NCBI GenBank assembly: GCA_015067185.1
Contig: SVMZ01000008.1
Coordinates: forward strand, 28,808-92,807
Reading direction: 5' to 3'
DNA: 64,000 nt
Source: Oscillospiraceae bacterium
GTDB taxonomy: Bacteria > Bacillota > Clostridia > Oscillospirales > Ruminococcaceae
The translations under genes were made by a program, and so were the position numbers. Each line of letters opens with the position of its first letter. Position 1 is the first letter of the stretch. The notes below the pieces were generated by a model. That model was not told where the DNA came from. It ran no database searches and saw only the letters and a list, made by a program, of their open reading frames with translations. Below are positions 38,201 to 48,136 of the stretch, piece after piece.

Positions 38201-38795
38201 GGAGATAAGAAAAGAATACATATTCCTGAAAGCACAGATCGAGGATGTGGAAACATCCAGAGACGGCATGCTTGAAGTGATTAACCAGTTGACTGCGCAG
38301 ATGAGGAGCAGGTTCTCGGAACAGTTTGCGAAAATAGCAGAAAATTTCTCCAGAATATTTGTTGAGTTGTTTGAAGGCGGAAAAGCCAGTCTGCTGCTTA
38401 CAGATGAACAGGATGTACTGGAATCCGGTATTGATATTGCAGTGCAGCCGCCTGGCAAAATTATAAACAACCTTGCGGCTCTTTCCGGCGGAGAACAATC
38501 CATGGTGGCAATTGCAATTTATTTTGCCATTATTATGGCAAGTCCATCACCTTTCTGCATTCTTGACGAGGTAGATGCAGCACTTGACGATGTCAATGTC
38601 AGCCGCTATGCGAGATATCTCAGCAGATTGGGCAGCAAGACACAGTTTATCTCTATCACCCACAGACGCGGTACCATGGAGGCAGCAGACATACTTTACG
38701 GTGTGACAATGCAGGAGGTCGGTGTTTCCAAACTGCTTAAGCTGGAGGTGTCCGAGGTGGAATCCAAGCTCAATATGAGTGCTGAAGCAAAATAA
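35214..38795 (+). CDS. smc: Chromosome segregation protein SMC (TTG start)
   Basis: MYLKALEMVGFKSFPDK, GPNGSGKSNISDAIRWVLGE, coiled coils, C-terminal LSGGEQSMVAIA and FCILDEVDAALDD. Confidence 0.98.
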   Translation: MYLKALEMVGFKSFPDKIRMEFGKGLTAVVGPNGSGKSNISDAIRWVLGEQSTKTLRGSKMEDIIFNGTVNRRAHGFVEVRLIIDNTDRGLNQDTDEVVISRKYYRSGDSEYRINGVVVRLRDIAEMLMDTGLGRDGYSVVGQGGIAEIVSAKPVQRREIFEEAAGISKYRYRREETEKHLKQTEDNLLRLKDILMVKEARVEPLRQQSEAAHKFLKLSEEKKMLEISLWMNTIGKVRQNLREQEDKILLCKEDYAELEAECSEIEQKIEQIHIAMQQLTVDIELRREEIREFEEMDAGIAAEKAVLLNDIRHDEESIERITAEIEEIQTTAEQTEQQKLDLAERMKQKVKEQQETAETIKNQRIAIAEMVEKRSAVVGELSCFEQDSAELVEKYNAANLEKTRAQLDMEQLVSRAKFLEQSLAEREEKTSQLLGEKRECTELLEEIEDRMTSLSNTAKGIEMKLAGRNKQLEKFNSELELRRREKEDKLARAKLLEDMERAKEGFNVSVKFVLGQASRGYLKGIHGTVAEVIGVDAQYALAVETALGTAMQNIITDNEEVAKRAVAELKRSNSGRATFMQLTSAKGNRLNERGLDECVGFVGIAADLVRYDKRYEGVILNQLGRVVVVETLDDAVVMAKRFGYRFRIVTLDGQVINSGGSITGGSLVKNAGILSRRSEIERLRTEAAAVEQKINEAMEPYRAAKEESVRLNAGLVASQSEYKTCTEDKIRYEAELKRIVQMLEDAGRSEDETEKQQLDIAKKLKKAEEMREACEKVLAELQQDIDRIAAEREKLHRKDENIQKELDGFRDSESALAVTMAGIEKDIEILKLSAEQLERQAGDRENRIAALNGQIEQHKADMEEISRKIEKNEKQSAELSEKISDKRSMIEGGSSKRMEMEASSSHMRQEQKQVNERREQKSSELVRMEERYNAAQTEYDSLIRRLWEEYELTRTQAEEVAQELESISAANKRLVEIRGAIKALGTVNLSAIEEYEEIRKEYIFLKAQIEDVETSRDGMLEVINQLTAQMRSRFSEQFAKIAENFSRIFVELFEGGKASLLLTDEQDVLESGIDIAVQPPGKIINNLAALSGGEQSMVAIAIYFAIIMASPSPFCILDEVDAALDDVNVSRYARYLSRLGSKTQFISITHRRGTMEAADILYGVTMQEVGVSKLLKLEVSEVESKLNMSAEAK

Positions 38796-38831
38796 CTGCT
38801 GCAGTATAAATCAATTAAAAGGAGGAGACAA

Positions 38832-39740
38832 ATGGGACTGTTCGGTAAAATAGGAGAAGGATTGAAGAAAACACGCGAATCCATGAAGGAGAAACTGGAT
38901 TCGCTTGTAGGCTCCTTTAAAAAGATAGATGAAAATCTTCTGGATGAACTGGAAGAAACATTGGTGCTTTCGGATGTCGGCGGAGAAACCTCTATGCGCA
39001 TTTGTGATGAACTGCGTAAAAAGGTGAAATCCAGCGGTGTAAATGATGCTTCTCAGGTGAAAGAGATGCTGAAAGAGATTGTCAGCAATATGGTAACCGG
39101 AGATTGTAATCTCAAAATTGATACAAAGCCGTCGGTTATCCTGGTGATTGGTGTCAATGGTGCCGGTAAAACTACTACCATAGGAAAACTTGCCATGCGT
39201 TTGAAAAACGAAGGCAAAAGCGTTCTGCTTGCCGCAGCCGATACCTTCCGTGCAGCTGCTATCGAGCAGCTGGAGGTGTGGGCAGAGCGGGCCGATTGTC
39301 CTATGATCAAGCATGAGCAGGGAAGCGATCCTGCGGCCGTTGTTTTTGATGCCATTGCAGCAGGTAAAGCCAGAGGCAGTGATGTCATCATTTGCGACAC
39401 TGCGGGCAGACTACAGAACAAAAAGAACCTGATGGATGAGCTTGCCAAAATATCCAGAGTTATTGCGCGGGAAGCTCAGGGCAGTGATGTTGAGATTTTG
39501 TTGGTGCTTGATGCCACAACAGGACAGAATGCGCTGAATCAGGCACGTCAGTTCCGCGATGCAGCAGGACTCACCGGTATTGTTCTTACCAAACTGGACG
39601 GAACCGCAAAAGGCGGTGTAATTGTCGGTATTATCGAAGAACTGGATATCCCGGTCAAGTTTGTCGGTGTAGGTGAAAAGATCGAGGATTTGCAGCCGTT
39701 TAATCCGGACGAGTTTGCAGCAGGTCTGTTTGGTGAATGA
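38832..39740 (+). CDS. ftsY: Signal recognition particle receptor FtsY
   Basis: [44 protein letters not shown]. Confidence 0.98.
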   Translation: MGLFGKIGEGLKKTRESMKEKLDSLVGSFKKIDENLLDELEETLVLSDVGGETSMRICDELRKKVKSSGVNDASQVKEMLKEIVSNMVTGDCNLKIDTKPSVILVIGVNGAGKTTTIGKLAMRLKNEGKSVLLAAADTFRAAAIEQLEVWAERADCPMIKHEQGSDPAAVVFDAIAAGKARGSDVIICDTAGRLQNKKNLMDELAKISRVIAREAQGSDVEILLVLDATTGQNALNQARQFRDAAGLTGIVLTKLDGTAKGGVIVGIIEELDIPVKFVGVGEKIEDLQPFNPDEFAAGLFGE

Positions 39741-39751
39741 GGATAAGGACT

Positions 39752-40348
39752 ATGAAACAGATGAAGATGATATTGGCATCCGGCAATAGAAAAAAGCTTG
39801 CGGAGCTTTCCCGTATTCTTGAGCCTATGGGATTTAACGTGATTCCCAAGGATGAGGCGGGGGTGGATTTTGACCCTGAGGAAAACGGGGCCACCTTTGC
39901 GGAGAATGCGAAAATAAAGGCAGAGGCCATATGCAAAGCTGTAGGCGAGGCTGCAGTGGCCGATGACTCCGGTCTCTGTGTGGATGCACTGAACGGTGCA
40001 CCGGGCATTTATTCTGCCAGATATGCAGGAGAAAATGCCAGTGACAGCGATAGAATAGACAAGCTATTGTCTGAGCTGGCAGAGGTTTCCGCAGAGAACC
40101 GCACGGCGAGGTTTGTTTCAGCGGTATGCATCTGTTTCCCGGATGGCAGCATGATTGAGGCAGAAGGTGTCTGTGAAGGGATGATTGCCTTCGAAAGACG
40201 CGGTAACGGTGGGTTTGGATATGATCCGGTATTTCTGGTGGGGGAGAAAAGTTTTGCAGAGCTTTCCGCAGAGGAAAAGGATGCTCTCAGCCACAGAGGA
40301 AAGGCCTTAAGAGCGTTGCAGGAGAAGCTGGAAAAGGCCGGTTTTTGA
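39752..40348 (+). CDS. rdgB: XTP/dITP diphosphatase (RdgB/HAM1)
   Basis: [46 protein letters not shown]. Confidence 0.96.
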   Translation: MKQMKMILASGNRKKLAELSRILEPMGFNVIPKDEAGVDFDPEENGATFAENAKIKAEAICKAVGEAAVADDSGLCVDALNGAPGIYSARYAGENASDSDRIDKLLSELAEVSAENRTARFVSAVCICFPDGSMIEAEGVCEGMIAFERRGNGGFGYDPVFLVGEKSFAELSAEEKDALSHRGKALRALQEKLEKAGF

Positions 40349-40388
40349 AAACGGAATGATATAAATAAATCAGTATGGGAGAAAAAGA

Positions 40389-40682
40389 ATGCTTACAAGT
40401 AAACAGCGCGCAAAACTGCGCTCCATGGCAAATAATTTTGAGGTGCTCTATCAGGTTGGCAAAAGCGGTATTGTAGATACGATTGTAAAGCAGACCGAAG
40501 ATGCATTGGAAGCAAGAGAACTTATTAAACTTTCGGTGTTGGAGAATTCTCCCTACACCGCAAGAGAGGCTGCCGATGAGCTGGCTGAGCGTACCGGCGC
40601 AGATGTAGTGCAGGTAATTGGAAAACGCTTTGTACTCTATCGCCGCAGTACCAAAAAGCCTGTGATTGAACTGAACGACTGA
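40389..40682 (+). CDS. yhbY: YhbY family RNA-binding protein (CRM domain)
   Basis: MLTSKQRAKLRSMANNFEVLYQVGKSGI, GKRFVLYR. Confidence 0.93.
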   Translation: MLTSKQRAKLRSMANNFEVLYQVGKSGIVDTIVKQTEDALEARELIKLSVLENSPYTAREAADELAERTGADVVQVIGKRFVLYRRSTKKPVIELND

Positions 40683-40712
40683 CTGTAATGCAGAATAGGA
40701 GATGAATGTTCC

Positions 40713-41312
40713 GTGATTGGAATTCTGGGTGGAACCTTTAACCCGCTCCACAACGGGCATCTGTCATTGGCGAAGGGAGCCGCGGAGGCCTGCGGTTTTG
40801 AAAGAGTCATGCTGATTCCAACCAATGTTCCGCCTCATAAAGCGGCACCGGACCTGGTTTCAGCAGAGCACAGACTGGCGTTTTGTCGGATAGCAGAGGA
40901 GGAAGACAGCCTCTTTTGGCCGCAGGATATTGAAATCAGGCGGCAGGGAAAAAGCTATACGGTGGATACACTGACAGAATTGACAAGGCTGTATCCGGGA
41001 GAGCAGTTTGCTCTGATTATGGGGGCCGATATGTTTCTTACACTGCATCAATGGATGCGCTGGCAGGAAATTCTGGAAAAGGCATATATTTGTGCAGCAG
41101 CGAGGAAGGGTGTATCTTCAGAATTGGAAGAATATGCCGGATGGCTGCGTGCACAGGGAGCAAGAGTACTGCTGCCGGAACTGGATATACAGGAGGTATC
41201 CTCCACACAAATCAGAAGGTTGCTGCAGGAAGGCAAAACAGCAGGTGAATTATTGCCTGCCGGAATTATAGATTATATTGAAAGAAACGGTCTGTATGTC
41301 AAAAACGATTGA
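40713..41312 (+). CDS. nadD: Nicotinate-nucleotide adenylyltransferase (GTG start)
   Basis: IGILGGTFNPLHNGHLSLA, SSTQIRRLL. Confidence 0.97.
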   Translation: MIGILGGTFNPLHNGHLSLAKGAAEACGFERVMLIPTNVPPHKAAPDLVSAEHRLAFCRIAEEEDSLFWPQDIEIRRQGKSYTVDTLTELTRLYPGEQFALIMGADMFLTLHQWMRWQEILEKAYICAAARKGVSSELEEYAGWLRAQGARVLLPELDIQEVSSTQIRRLLQEGKTAGELLPAGIIDYIERNGLYVKND

Positions 41313-41919
41313 AGCTGAGATCCGGGCTTTTGAAGAAATGCCTGAGTTGAAAAAAATCAGAGAGATGGCACGGGAGAGACTGACAGAATACCGATATCTG
41401 CATACGGTAGAGGTGGCAAAAAGAGGGGTTATGCTGGCGCATCTTTATGGCGGCAACAGCTGCAAAGCTTATCGCGCCGGTTTGCTGCATGATTTTTGCA
41501 AGGATATGCCAAAGAATGAGATGCTTGCATTGATCAGACAATATATCCCGGATTTTGAAAAAAGGCAGTGTACATGGTATGTGTCACCCTCTCTTTGGCA
41601 TTCCAAAGCGGCATCAGTTTATCTCAGATATGAATTAAAAGAGACCGATGAAGAAATAATAAATGCAGTAGAATATCATACCAGTGCAAGAGCGGGAATG
41701 TCATTGACGGAGCAGATTGTTTATCTGGCTGATTTGACATCGGACGACAGAAATTACCCTGATATTGCCGAGATGAGGCGGTTATCTGAGAAAAATATAG
41801 ATGAAGCCATGCTGTATGCACTGAAATACATTATAGGAGAGCTTACCTCGAAAACAGCAGTGCTGACGGCAGAAACGGTAGAGGCCTATAATGAATATGC
41901 AGAAAGGGTCGGACGCTGA
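41296..41919 (+). CDS. yqeK: YqeK family HD-domain phosphohydrolase
   Basis: HTVEVAKRGVMLAHLYGG, AGLLHDFCKDM; overlaps nadD end. Confidence 0.93.
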   Translation: MSKTIEAEIRAFEEMPELKKIREMARERLTEYRYLHTVEVAKRGVMLAHLYGGNSCKAYRAGLLHDFCKDMPKNEMLALIRQYIPDFEKRQCTWYVSPSLWHSKAASVYLRYELKETDEEIINAVEYHTSARAGMSLTEQIVYLADLTSDDRNYPDIAEMRRLSEKNIDEAMLYALKYIIGELTSKTAVLTAETVEAYNEYAERVGR

Positions 41920-41961
41920 CAAAGAAAATCTGCTACATAACAATAAGGGAGCGGAATTTGG

Positions 41962-42921
41962 ATGCAGCGTGTGGCGGTAAGGTTGTTGTTTGCTTTGGTT
42001 GCGGTGATTGGTGTGGTATCGGTAATATATGTGATTGCTGCCAATCTGCCGCAGAACAACATTGAAAACAAAACGGAAACGAGTGATGGATATAGCACCG
42101 ATGAGCTTCGGGAGGATTCTTTTGTACAGAAGGAAAACTCGGCACAGGGAAAAATTTCCGAAGAACAAACGGAGCAGAGCAGGCAGACAGAACCGTTTTG
42201 CATCCTTATTTGCGGTACCGATAACAGTCATAAGCTGACCGATGTGATCATTGCAGCAAGAGTGGATCCGGAGGAAAATCGGATTGCGATGCTGCAGATT
42301 CCGCGGGATACCTATGTGGGAGATGCATACCCAACGGGGAAGATCAATGCGGTTTATCAAAAGAAGGGCGCAAAAGGCTTGCAGATATTGTTGCAGGAGC
42401 GTTTTTCTGTTGCAACCGATCACTATGTAATTATTTCAACGGAAGCATTCAGGGATATCGTGGATGCGCTGGGTGGAATCGAAATGGAGGTTCCACGGAG
42501 GATTGTTTTCACCGAGGACAGAATTTTGGAGTCGGGGATTCAAACCTTAAACGGAGAACAAGCAGAATGGTTTGTCAGATATCGTGCCGGATATGTGACC
42601 GGAGATATCGGTCGTATGCAGGCGCAAAGCCTGTTTCTGAGGGCATTGCTGAAAACGGCGTTAGAAAAAACTGCGGCTGAGCTTGCATGGATTGCAGGCA
42701 GCCGGATTGGAGATATCGAAACAGATATCTCCTTAGCGGAAGCGTTGGAAATGATTTCGATGATACAGAAGGATTTACCGGATATATCATCGGAAATTGT
42801 TCCGGGCGAAGGAAGAATGCTGAACGGGTTTGCGGTGTATATACCGGATGAAGAGCGTCTGGCAGAGATTGTTGCAGATATATTTGGAAACAAAGGGAAT
42901 AAACCTGTTTCGGAAGATTGA
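41962..42921 (+). CDS. LytR-CpsA-Psr (LCP) family protein
   Basis: CGTDNSHKLTDVIIAARVDPEENRIAMLQIPRDTYV, GGIEMEVPRRI, LNGEQAEWFVRYR. Confidence 0.92.
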   Translation: MQRVAVRLLFALVAVIGVVSVIYVIAANLPQNNIENKTETSDGYSTDELREDSFVQKENSAQGKISEEQTEQSRQTEPFCILICGTDNSHKLTDVIIAARVDPEENRIAMLQIPRDTYVGDAYPTGKINAVYQKKGAKGLQILLQERFSVATDHYVIISTEAFRDIVDALGGIEMEVPRRIVFTEDRILESGIQTLNGEQAEWFVRYRAGYVTGDIGRMQAQSLFLRALLKTALEKTAAELAWIAGSRIGDIETDISLAEALEMISMIQKDLPDISSEIVPGEGRMLNGFAVYIPDEERLAEIVADIFGNKGNKPVSED

Positions 42922-42985
42922 CAAAACAGAAAAAATAAGGTAAAATATAGTATTGAATCGTATTGTTTATACAGGAGGGAAAAAG

Positions 42986-43324
42986 ATGACATCACTGGAA
43001 CTTGCACGCGAAATTGCAAAGATTCTGGACAGTAAAAAAGCTACAGATATAAAAGTTCTGAACATAGGAGAGTTGAGTTCCCTCGGCGATTATTTTGTGC
43101 TTGCATCCGGAAGCAACACAACACAGACAAAAGCTCTTTGTGATGAGATTGACGAGCAGCTCGGAAAGCTGGGACTGAACCCGCGCAGAATTGAAGGTTA
43201 CCAGTCTGCATCCTGGATTTTGCTTGACTATGTTGATGTAATTGTTCACATTTTTTACAGTGAAACCAGAGAGTTCTATTCTCTGGAAAGATTGTGGGCG
43301 GATGTGAAGCAGGTAGAGTTATAA
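42986..43324 (+). CDS. rsfS: Ribosome silencing factor
   Basis: DYFVLASGSNTTQTKALCDEI, SASWILLDYVDVIVHIF; aggagg before ATG42986. Confidence 0.95.
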   Translation: MTSLELAREIAKILDSKKATDIKVLNIGELSSLGDYFVLASGSNTTQTKALCDEIDEQLGKLGLNPRRIEGYQSASWILLDYVDVIVHIFYSETREFYSLERLWADVKQVEL

Positions 43325-43366
43325 AATAATTGGCACTATTATATATTATAGGAAGGATGTATTGAA

Positions 43367-45778
43367 GTGGGTTACGATTTTGCTTCAATCGAGAAAAAAT
43401 GGCAGGATATATGGGATGAAAAGCAGTCTTTCAGAGCTGAAAATGACTGGACTAAGCCCAAGTTCTATGCACTGATCGAGTTCCCTTATCCCTCTGGACA
43501 GGGACTCCATGTTGGACATCCGCGTCCGTATACTGCGTTGGATATCGTTGCAAGAAAGCGCCGTATGCAAGGTTACAATGTACTTTTCCCTATGGGCTGG
43601 GATGCATTTGGTCTTCCGACCGAGAACTACGCAATCAAAAATAAAGTACATCCCGAAAAGGTTACACACGACAACATAGCACGTTTTAAAAAGCAGATCA
43701 AATCTCTTGGTCTTTCCTTTGACTGGAGCCGTGAGACGAACACCACCGATCCCAACTACTATAAATGGACACAGTGGATCTTTATTCAGTTGTTCAAAAA
43801 AGGATTGGCTTATAAAAAGGAGATGGCCGTAAACTGGTGTACTTCCTGTAAGTGCGTTCTCGCCAACGAAGAAGTTGTAGGCGGCGGATGTGAACGCTGC
43901 GGCGGTGAGATTGTCCGTAAGGTTAAGAGCCAGTGGATGCTCAAGATCACAGAATATGCACAGCGCCTGATTGATGATCTGGATGAAGTGGATTATATCG
44001 AACGCGTAAAGGTATCCCAGAAGAACTGGATCGGTCGTTCCACCGGTGCAGAGGTTGATTTCGGATCCACTGCCGGCGATACCATTACAGTTTACACCAC
44101 TCGTCCCGATACTCTCTTCGGAGCTACCTATATGGTCATTTCCCCAGAGCATCCCTATATTGATAAATGGATCAATGCAGGGCTGCTCACCAACATAGAT
44201 GATATCCGTGCCTATCAGGTAGAGGCATCCAAAAAGTCTGACTTTGAGCGTACCGAAATGGCTGCGGACAAAGAAAAGACCGGTGTTAAGCTGGAAGGCG
44301 TTATGGGTATCAACCCTGTAAACGGTACCCAGATTCCCATCTTTGTCTCCGATTATGTTCTTGTTTCCTACGGAACAGGTGCCATCATGGCTGTTCCGGC
44401 ACACGATACCAGAGACTATGCTTTCGCCAAGAAGTTTGATCTCCCCATCATTGAAGTCGTCAGCGGCGGCAATGTTGAGGAAGAGGCATTTACCGATTGC
44501 GAGACCGGCATTATGGTTAACTCCGGTATGCTGGATGGACTCTCTGTTGAGGATGCAAAGAAGAAGATTACAGAATGGCTCTCCGAAACGGGTAAGGGTC
44601 ACTTTAAAGTGAATTATAAACTGCGTGACTGGGTTTTCTCCCGTCAGCGTTACTGGGGCGAACCGATTCCCATTGTAAAATGTGATAAGTGCGGATATGT
44701 TCCTCTGCCTGAGAGCGAGCTCCCGCTGCTGCTTCCCGAAGTTGAAAGCTATGAGACTACCGAGAACGGCGACAGCCCGTTGGCAACTATGACCGATTGG
44801 CTGGAGACCACCTGCCCCGTCTGCGGCGGACATGCAGTTCGCGAGACAGATACCATGCCTCAGTGGGCCGGTTCTTCCTGGTATTTCCTGCGCTACTGCG
44901 ATCCTGACAATATGGATGCACTGGCTGCTAAGGAAGCTCTCGACTACTGGATGCCGGTTGACTGGTATAACGGCGGTATGGAGCACACCACACTGCATCT
45001 GCTTTATTCCAGATTCTGGCATAAGTTCCTCTATGATATCGGCGTAGTTTCCACCTCTGAGCCGTATGCAAAGCGTACCAGCCATGGTATGATTCTGGGA
45101 GAGAACGGCGAAAAGATGAGTAAATCCCGCGGCAACGTTGTCAATCCGGATGAAGTTGTTGCTGAGTACGGTGCCGATACCATGCGTCTCTATGAGATGT
45201 TTATTGGTGACTTTGAAAAGGCTGCCCCCTGGAGTTCTACCTCCATCAAGGGCTGCAAGCGCTTCCTTGACAGAACATGGGCTCTTCAGGATATGCTGGT
45301 TGATGGCGATGAATATTCCGCAGCTCTTGAAAGTGCTATGCATAAAACAATCAAGAAGGTAACGGAAGATATTGAACAGATGAAGTTCAATACTGCAATT
45401 GCCGCACTGATGTCTTTGATCAATGAGTTCTACTCTGCAGGACGCATCAACCGTGCAGAGCTCAAGACTTTCCTGCTTCTGGTGGATCCCTTTGCTCCGC
45501 ATATTGCTGAGGAGATCTGGCAGCAGAAAGGCTTCGGCGGAATGATAACAGAGCAGACATGGCCTGAATTTGATGAAGCAAAGTGTGTGGATGCCACCAT
45601 TGAAATTGCTGTTCAGCTTTGCGGAAAGATTAAGGCAAGAATCAATATTGCAGCCGATCTTTCTAAGGAAGCTGCTATTGAGGAGGCCAAGAAAGCATTG
45701 GCTGCTGAGCTTGAAGGAAAGACAATTGTAAAAGAAATTTGTGTTCCCGGAAAGCTGGTTAACATCGTTGCGAAATAA
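43367..45778 (+). CDS. leuS: Leucyl-tRNA synthetase
   Basis: [40 protein letters not shown]. Confidence 0.99.
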   Translation: MGYDFASIEKKWQDIWDEKQSFRAENDWTKPKFYALIEFPYPSGQGLHVGHPRPYTALDIVARKRRMQGYNVLFPMGWDAFGLPTENYAIKNKVHPEKVTHDNIARFKKQIKSLGLSFDWSRETNTTDPNYYKWTQWIFIQLFKKGLAYKKEMAVNWCTSCKCVLANEEVVGGGCERCGGEIVRKVKSQWMLKITEYAQRLIDDLDEVDYIERVKVSQKNWIGRSTGAEVDFGSTAGDTITVYTTRPDTLFGATYMVISPEHPYIDKWINAGLLTNIDDIRAYQVEASKKSDFERTEMAADKEKTGVKLEGVMGINPVNGTQIPIFVSDYVLVSYGTGAIMAVPAHDTRDYAFAKKFDLPIIEVVSGGNVEEEAFTDCETGIMVNSGMLDGLSVEDAKKKITEWLSETGKGHFKVNYKLRDWVFSRQRYWGEPIPIVKCDKCGYVPLPESELPLLLPEVESYETTENGDSPLATMTDWLETTCPVCGGHAVRETDTMPQWAGSSWYFLRYCDPDNMDALAAKEALDYWMPVDWYNGGMEHTTLHLLYSRFWHKFLYDIGVVSTSEPYAKRTSHGMILGENGEKMSKSRGNVVNPDEVVAEYGADTMRLYEMFIGDFEKAAPWSSTSIKGCKRFLDRTWALQDMLVDGDEYSAALESAMHKTIKKVTEDIEQMKFNTAIAALMSLINEFYSAGRINRAELKTFLLLVDPFAPHIAEEIWQQKGFGGMITEQTWPEFDEAKCVDATIEIAVQLCGKIKARINIAADLSKEAAIEEAKKALAAELEGKTIVKEICVPGKLVNIVAK

Positions 45779-45853
45779 GCAGAACTTTTGTGAAATGAAA
45801 TCATGAATTTTCTGCAAATATTTCAATAAATAATTAAATTTACAGGGTATTGC

Positions 45854-45882
45854 TTGACACATGGGAAGAATTATAGTATAAT
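45854..45882 (+). promoter_or_regulatory. Consensus promoter of rpsU
   Basis: TTGACA-17 bp-TATAAT. Confidence 0.8.
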
Positions 45883-45935
45883 ATTTTTCGTTGTATATTG
45901 CAATAATACTCCTGCGGCGTGGGGAGGGATATAAA

Positions 45936-46112
45936 ATGGCTGAAATACATGTAAAAGAAAACGAGTCTTTGGACAGTGCTCTCAGAAGATTTAAGAGACA
46001 GTGTGCAAAGTCCGGCGTTCTTGCGGAAGTTCGTAAAAGAGAACACTATGAGAAGCCTTCCGTAAAGCGCAAGAAGAAGTCCGAAGCAGCTCGCAAGCGT
46101 AAGTTCAAGTAA
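45936..46112 (+). CDS. rpsU: 30S ribosomal protein S21
   Basis: [42 protein letters not shown]. Confidence 0.98.
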   Translation: MAEIHVKENESLDSALRRFKRQCAKSGVLAEVRKREHYEKPSVKRKKKSEAARKRKFK

Positions 46113-46149
46113 GACTTAAGCGGGAAATAAGGACTTAAGTATGGATGAG

Positions 46150-46178
46150 AGCGAGCAAATAATATTTGCTCGCTTTTT
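46150..46178 (+). terminator. Terminator downstream of rpsU
   Basis: agcgagcaaat-aat-atttgctcgct followed by T tract. Confidence 0.85.
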
Positions 46179-46214
46179 CATTATTAAAACAGTAGCTGCA
46201 TAGAAGAGGTTACC

Positions 46215-46688
46215 ATGCGTTTATTAAAGGCACAGCACCGCTTTAAGCGTATATGTGATATTAAGTCAGCATGGCTTGTGGAAAAAAATATTGAAGCCAT
46301 AATTTTAGATGTTGACAATACATTGACAGAACATGGAAGTCAGAAACTGGAGGATAATGTGGCTGCATGGATTGCAGAAATGCAGGCATGTGGAATGAAG
46401 TTAATTATTCTCTCCAACAATCGTGACAGGCGTGTCAAGCCCTTTGCTGAGAAAATTGGTTTGAAATACATAGCAAACGGCATGAAACCATTAAAGATTG
46501 GAATCAGCAAAGCACTCAAGGAACTTGGAACAGATCACAGTAAAGTTGTTATGATAGGTGATCAGGTGTTTACCGATGTTTTGGGTGGAAATATTGCAGG
46601 AATAAGGACGGTCAGGCTTGAACCGATCAGTCGTGAAAAAGGTCGTTTTATGAGGCTGAAACGTAAACTGGAAAAACATGTGGACTGA
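46215..46688 (+). CDS. yqeG: YqeG family HAD IIIA-type phosphatase
   Basis: AIILDVDNTLTEHGS, VMIGDQVFTDVLGGNIAGIRT. Confidence 0.93.
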   Translation: MRLLKAQHRFKRICDIKSAWLVEKNIEAIILDVDNTLTEHGSQKLEDNVAAWIAEMQACGMKLIILSNNRDRRVKPFAEKIGLKYIANGMKPLKIGISKALKELGTDHSKVVMIGDQVFTDVLGGNIAGIRTVRLEPISREKGRFMRLKRKLEKHVD

Positions 46689-46826
46689 GTTTTCGGATAC
46701 AGTGGATCCGGGATATTCAGTCCTTGGTTTTTATGAGTTTTGCTTGCAGTCAAATGAGCGGTCTAATACAGTACAGAAACTTCAATGCTTTTAAATGAAA
46801 TATACCAAGCAAAAGGAGAAGAGAAA

Positions 46827-47675
46827 ATGCCGGAGAATGTAGTAAGATTTGGTCCTGCCGGAAACTCGGAAAGCTTTACCGGGAAAACAGTGGATATACC
46901 GGATTATATTCTTAAAATGGGCTTGAATGCCTATGAATATCAGTGTGGACGTGGAGTAAGGGTTAACACGGCGGCAGTTACAGAGATGGGAAAAAAGGCC
47001 AGAGAAGCCGGTATAGCGCTTTCTCTGCATGCGCCTTATTATATCTCTCTTTCATCGCTGGAGGAAGAAAAGAGAATTGCCAGTGTGGATTATATCCTGC
47101 AAAGTGCCAGAGCAGCCCGTTTGATGGGAGCCACAAGAATTATTGTTCACTCCGGATCCTGTTCCAAAATATCCAGAAGTGATGCACTGGAACTGGCAAA
47201 GGATACACTGAAGAGAGCAGTTGCAGCGTTGGATGAGGAAGGCTTTGATGATATAGCCGTCTGCCCGGAGACGATGGGAAAGGTGAATCAGCTGGGAAAT
47301 CTGGAAGAAGTAATGGAGCTTTGCCTGATTGACGAGAGGATGATCCCATGCATCGATTTTGGACACCTCAATGCCCGTGATATGGGGGCATTTAAGGCAT
47401 TTGAAGATTACGCAAGGGTGTTTGACTATATAGAAAATAAGCTCGGTACAGAGCGGATGAGAGGCTTCCATTCGCATTTCTCTAAAATAGAATATTCCGC
47501 CGGCGGAGAGAAAAAACACCTTACCTTTGAGGATGAGGTGTTCGGTCCGGATTTTGAGCCCGTTGCAGAGCTGACCCTGAAAAAAGGAGCTCACCCGGTC
47601 TTTATCTGTGAATCGGATGGCACACAGGCGGAGGATGCCGCACAGATGAGGCAGATTCTGGAAAGCAAACGATGA
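46827..47675 (+). CDS. Deoxyribonuclease IV-like / AP endonuclease family 2 TIM barrel protein
   Basis: SLHAPYYISLSS, IIVHSGS, CIDFGHLNARDMG, HSHFSKIEYS. Confidence 0.85.
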   Translation: MPENVVRFGPAGNSESFTGKTVDIPDYILKMGLNAYEYQCGRGVRVNTAAVTEMGKKAREAGIALSLHAPYYISLSSLEEEKRIASVDYILQSARAARLMGATRIIVHSGSCSKISRSDALELAKDTLKRAVAALDEEGFDDIAVCPETMGKVNQLGNLEEVMELCLIDERMIPCIDFGHLNARDMGAFKAFEDYARVFDYIENKLGTERMRGFHSHFSKIEYSAGGEKKHLTFEDEVFGPDFEPVAELTLKKGAHPVFICESDGTQAEDAAQMRQILESKR

Positions 47676-47703
47676 AACGATGAATGATGATGGGGGATGC
47701 CGT

Positions 47704-48069
47704 ATGTTAAGGTCAATGATGCAAGTCTATGTCAAAGGGAGCGTAGAGGCAGTTAACCTGTACCAAAAGGCTTTTGATGCTGAAATTCTTGGCCTGTATC
47801 CTGATGATAACGGAGGATATGCACACTCCGAATTGAAGGCGTATGGACAGGTGTTGGCGGTATCGGAATTGAAGGAGTCCCTTGTTATTGGAAACACGAT
47901 GCAATTTTGTTTCCATTTTGGCGAAGGCGGAGAACAGTACGTTAGAAAAGCTTATGAGGTGCTGAGAGACGGGGCAGAAATTCATTTTCCCATAGGGCCA
48001 TGTGACTACAGTTCCTGTATGTTTTCCTTAATTGACAAGTTTGGTGTGTACTGGTGCTTGTTTGTGTAA
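47704..48069 (+). CDS. VOC superfamily (PhnB-like) protein
   Basis: VYVKGSVEAVNLYQKAFDAEILGLYPDDNGGYAHSEL. Confidence 0.8.
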   Translation: MLRSMMQVYVKGSVEAVNLYQKAFDAEILGLYPDDNGGYAHSELKAYGQVLAVSELKESLVIGNTMQFCFHFGEGGEQYVRKAYEVLRDGAEIHFPIGPCDYSSCMFSLIDKFGVYWCLFV

Positions 48070-48095
48070 GACAAGATTTGAGATAAAAAGAATCA

Positions 48096-48127
48096 AAAAG
48101 GACGACTTCTCAAAAAGTCGTCCTTTT
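48096..48127. terminator. Bidirectional terminator between convergent genes
   Basis: aaaaggacgactt ... aagtcgtcctttt perfect 13-bp stem. Confidence 0.85.
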
Positions 48128-48136
48128 GCTGTTTGC

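Noticed and set aside
36642-38498. 618 aa minus-strand ORF within smc
   Set aside because: Antisense to the SMC coiled coil; Phe/Leu-rich shadow frame
43325-43366. T-box leader before leuS
   Set aside because: Gap between rsfS and leuS is only about 40 bp with no terminator/antiterminator or T-box sequence
43385-45862. 825 aa minus-strand ORF antisense to leuS
   Set aside because: leuS is certain; antisense frame is an artefact of codon usage
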